Shown here: piece after piece, positions 20,280 to 21,681 of the stretch
How the letters are laid out: the number at the start of each line of letters is the position of its first letter
Numbering within the stretch: position 1 is the stretch's first letter
From: a virus
Strand: one strand, 5' to 3'
IMG/VR virus record: IMGVR_UViG_3300042691_037168
Coordinates: 1 to 21,681 of that record
Length of the DNA: 21,681 nucleotides
Translations under genes and position numbers: made by a program
Notes under the pieces: generated by a model
What the model saw: only the letters and a program-made list of their open reading frames with translations
Told to the model about the DNA's origin: nothing
Database searches by the model: none

Positions 20280-21681
20280 GATTTATTAGTTCTTAATGTT
20301 AATGTGGTTCTCCTAATAGTTGATGCTGATTCTACATAGAACGCAAAAACATCACCAGAGGTAAATGACGTGTCCCAATTTGTCATAGTTGTTGATGTGA
20401 CAAAATCCTGTGAGGATAACATTGGTTTATTACCCCCAACTCCGATTATCGTATTAACGTTGGTCGGGAGATTTCCTGATAATTTCCAAACATCAAAAAC
20501 AACACTTCCTGAAATATTAGCGGAAATACTCCAACCAGTAATATTACCCGAATATGTCATTTCAACATATCCTACCTGTCCTACTTGTATTACACCCGTA
20601 ACACCATCTACCGTTACACCAAAAGAACCTGTTCTTAAATTATTTTTTAAAACCGAGTTAACCAATTCACTTGATGTTGTGGCGGCGCTTGTAACCACAT
20701 CACCCGTTAACTGACCGATAGAGTTTCCTCCACCTCCACCCGATGTAAACCCTGTAATTACGATAGTACCACCTGTATTGTTGTATAATTCTAATGTTGT
20801 CGTTCCTGAATTATACGTACCTCCTGTGATAGATTGTAATATCAAAGGATTTGTTGTTGCAGTATAAGTACTAAAAATAGTAGTATCCAACTTACCACTT
20901 AATACAGTTTGAGTATTTGCGGTATATGAACTAAATACAGATGTGTCTAATTTACTATTTAAAACAGTTTGAGTTGCTCCGGTGTAGGAGTTAAAAACTG
21001 AAATTTCTAGTTTATTGTTTAAAGAAATATTAGTATCCTCGGCAAATTGATTAAACGTCGTTGTATCAACTTTTGATGAAATTAACGTTTCGGTATTAGA
21101 ACTGTAAGTTTCAAAGTTAGTGGTTGTAGTAAAACCTGTTATTGGAACAGTAAAACCTGAATATTGATCTACTCTATTTTGAGTTAGAATTAGATTGAAA
21201 TTACTATATGTTAAACCTGTTACAAACGTATCACCAGTTCCACCTTGTGAAACAGATAAACCAACTTGTTTCGCAACAATAATTACTGACGGTGAATCAG
21301 GTCTTGTTGGAGTTGTCAATCCTGACAACGTGGTTAATTGGATATATTGTGATGGAGATGAAAAATAGAATTCTACGTAATCACCCGCATTTAATTCAAA
21401 AATATAAGAAACAAAAGGAAGTTGATACGAACTATTTGAGACTAAACCAAGGGTTGATGAACTCCTATCTACGTCGTTACCATTAATTTTTGCCCAAATT
21501 GTAACATTAGCCTCAGTACCTTGCGTTTTTTCTATCTGAGCCGAATATCCTATTTCGTAAACACCAGTATTTTGAACTGTTATTTTTGTCCCGTCAACAA
21601 CACTAATACCATTTGAAATTTCTGTGGTATTATATCTCCAAACTGTGGCGATATTTGAACCTGAAACAGTTTGTGTTGTTG
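20276..21681 (-). CDS. Partial tail-fibre protein with jelly-roll-like and 20-residue repeats
   Basis: Open to the right edge, so its N-terminus is missing; a TTG at 21328 is only internal. Visible order: a beta-rich domain (VYEIGYSAQIEKTQGT, VTIWAKINGNDVDRSSS, FELNAGDYVEFYFSS) resembling C1q/TNF-like jelly rolls of phage fibres; then four and a half repeats of exactly 20 residues (20842-21115), each F-x-x-[YF]-x-x-x-T-x-x-x-[LI]-x-x-K; then GGGGGNSIGQLTGDVV; then a C-terminal domain (YSGNITGW, SGSVVFDVWK, SGDVFAFYVESAS) of the type found at fibre ends. Likely a trimeric receptor-binding fibre. Start, promoter and length are outside the window. Confidence 0.85.
   Translation of the reverse strand, partial: TTQTVSGSNIATVWRYNTTEISNGISVVDGTKITVQNTGVYEIGYSAQIEKTQGTEANVTIWAKINGNDVDRSSSTLGLVSNSSYQLPFVSYIFELNAGDYVEFYFSSPSQYIQLTTLSGLTTPTRPDSPSVIIVAKQVGLSVSQGGTGDTFVTGLTYSNFNLILTQNRVDQYSGFTVPITGFTTTTNFETYSSNTETLISSKVDTTTFNQFAEDTNISLNNKLEISVFNSYTGATQTVLNSKLDTSVFSSYTANTQTVLSGKLDTTIFSTYTATTNPLILQSITGGTYNSGTTTLELYNNTGGTIVITGFTSGGGGGNSIGQLTGDVVTSAATTSSELVNSVLKNNLRTGSFGVTVDGVTGVIQVGQVGYVEMTYSGNITGWSISANISGSVVFDVWKLSGNLPTNVNTIIGVGGNKPMLSSQDFVTSTTMTNWDTSFTSGDVFAFYVESASTIRRTTLTLRTNKS
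20842..21115 (-). repeat. Tandem 60-bp (20-residue) coding repeats in the tail fibre
   Basis: Four full units and a part unit. Examples are FNSYTGATQTVLNSKLDTSV and FSSYTANTQTVLSGKLDTTI. The spacing is exact while the sequence has diverged, as in fibre shafts or trimeric coiled segments. Confidence 0.8.

Noticed and set aside
20370-20714. Open frame of 114 codons on the plus strand
   Set aside because: Antisense to the tail-fibre C-terminal domain; Pro/Thr-rich shadow with no start signal.
1-21681. tRNA genes, CRISPR arrays, integrase and insertion sequences
   Set aside because: Looked for cloverleaf-like, regularly spaced repeat and transposase signals and saw none that I could support.

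Overview
The window is best read as a piece of a large tailed-phage genome (virus or prophage) that infects a member of the Bacteroidota. Phage identity rests on two peptidoglycan-degrading enzymes (a GH19 endolysin and a GH24 lysozyme), a tail-fibre / adhesin block, many closely packed unknown genes of about 100 codons, and strand switches every few genes. The host assignment rests on four promoters of the Bacteroidota type (TAnnTTTG), the lack of Shine-Dalgarno sequences before most starts, and a secreted protein with a domain typical of Bacteroidota type IX secretion cargo. I saw no tRNA, rRNA, CRISPR array, insertion sequence or integrase. No gene-free gap exceeds 300 bases.

Layout. 1-1245: end of a coiled, charged protein with a Ser/Gly-rich tail, facing a small gene across a shared two-way terminator. 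1280-2308: candidate PD-(D/E)XK nuclease (minus). 2378-4795: eight small plus-strand genes, several of them apparent diverged paralogs, often joined by ATGA overlaps. 4788-5600: GH19 endolysin (minus). 5670-8571: histidine kinase, single-domain response regulator and a coiled-coil membrane protein in one operon. 8574-11640: minus-strand unit with a zinc metallopeptidase, a small protein and a 541-residue protein with a Cys/His motif. 11666-12287: a 50-residue gene, a terminator and an FKBP-type prolyl isomerase. 12361-13230: lysozyme with an annexin-like domain. 13225-18277: a conserved phage-type gene, the type-IX-like secreted protein, two small genes, two zinc metallopeptidases, a possible small RNA, a hypothetical gene, a metallophosphoesterase and a HAD phosphatase. 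18278-21681: tail-fibre / beta-helix adhesin block (minus), running off the right edge.

Two promoter classes can be read directly. One is the host-like TAnnTTTG element, placed exactly 4 nt before ATG at four genes (13683 minus, 15330, 16273, 16963). The other is TATATTTAT or a near variant, 4-5 nt (sometimes 15-16 nt) before the starts of most other transcription units, including lysis and tagged genes. I infer an early host-sigma class and a late phage-programmed class, both giving leaderless or nearly leaderless mRNA.

The most unusual signal is a shared N-terminus on otherwise unrelated proteins. The short form is M-K-[ILV]-[IV]-[IV]-x-E; the long form ends in LITE. Both end in an [IL]-x-E site like that of the T4 capsid-targeting propeptide, which the T4 prohead protease cleaves. 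I infer that this may mark a set of proteins packaged in the virion: nuclease, peptidase, lysozyme and small paralogs.
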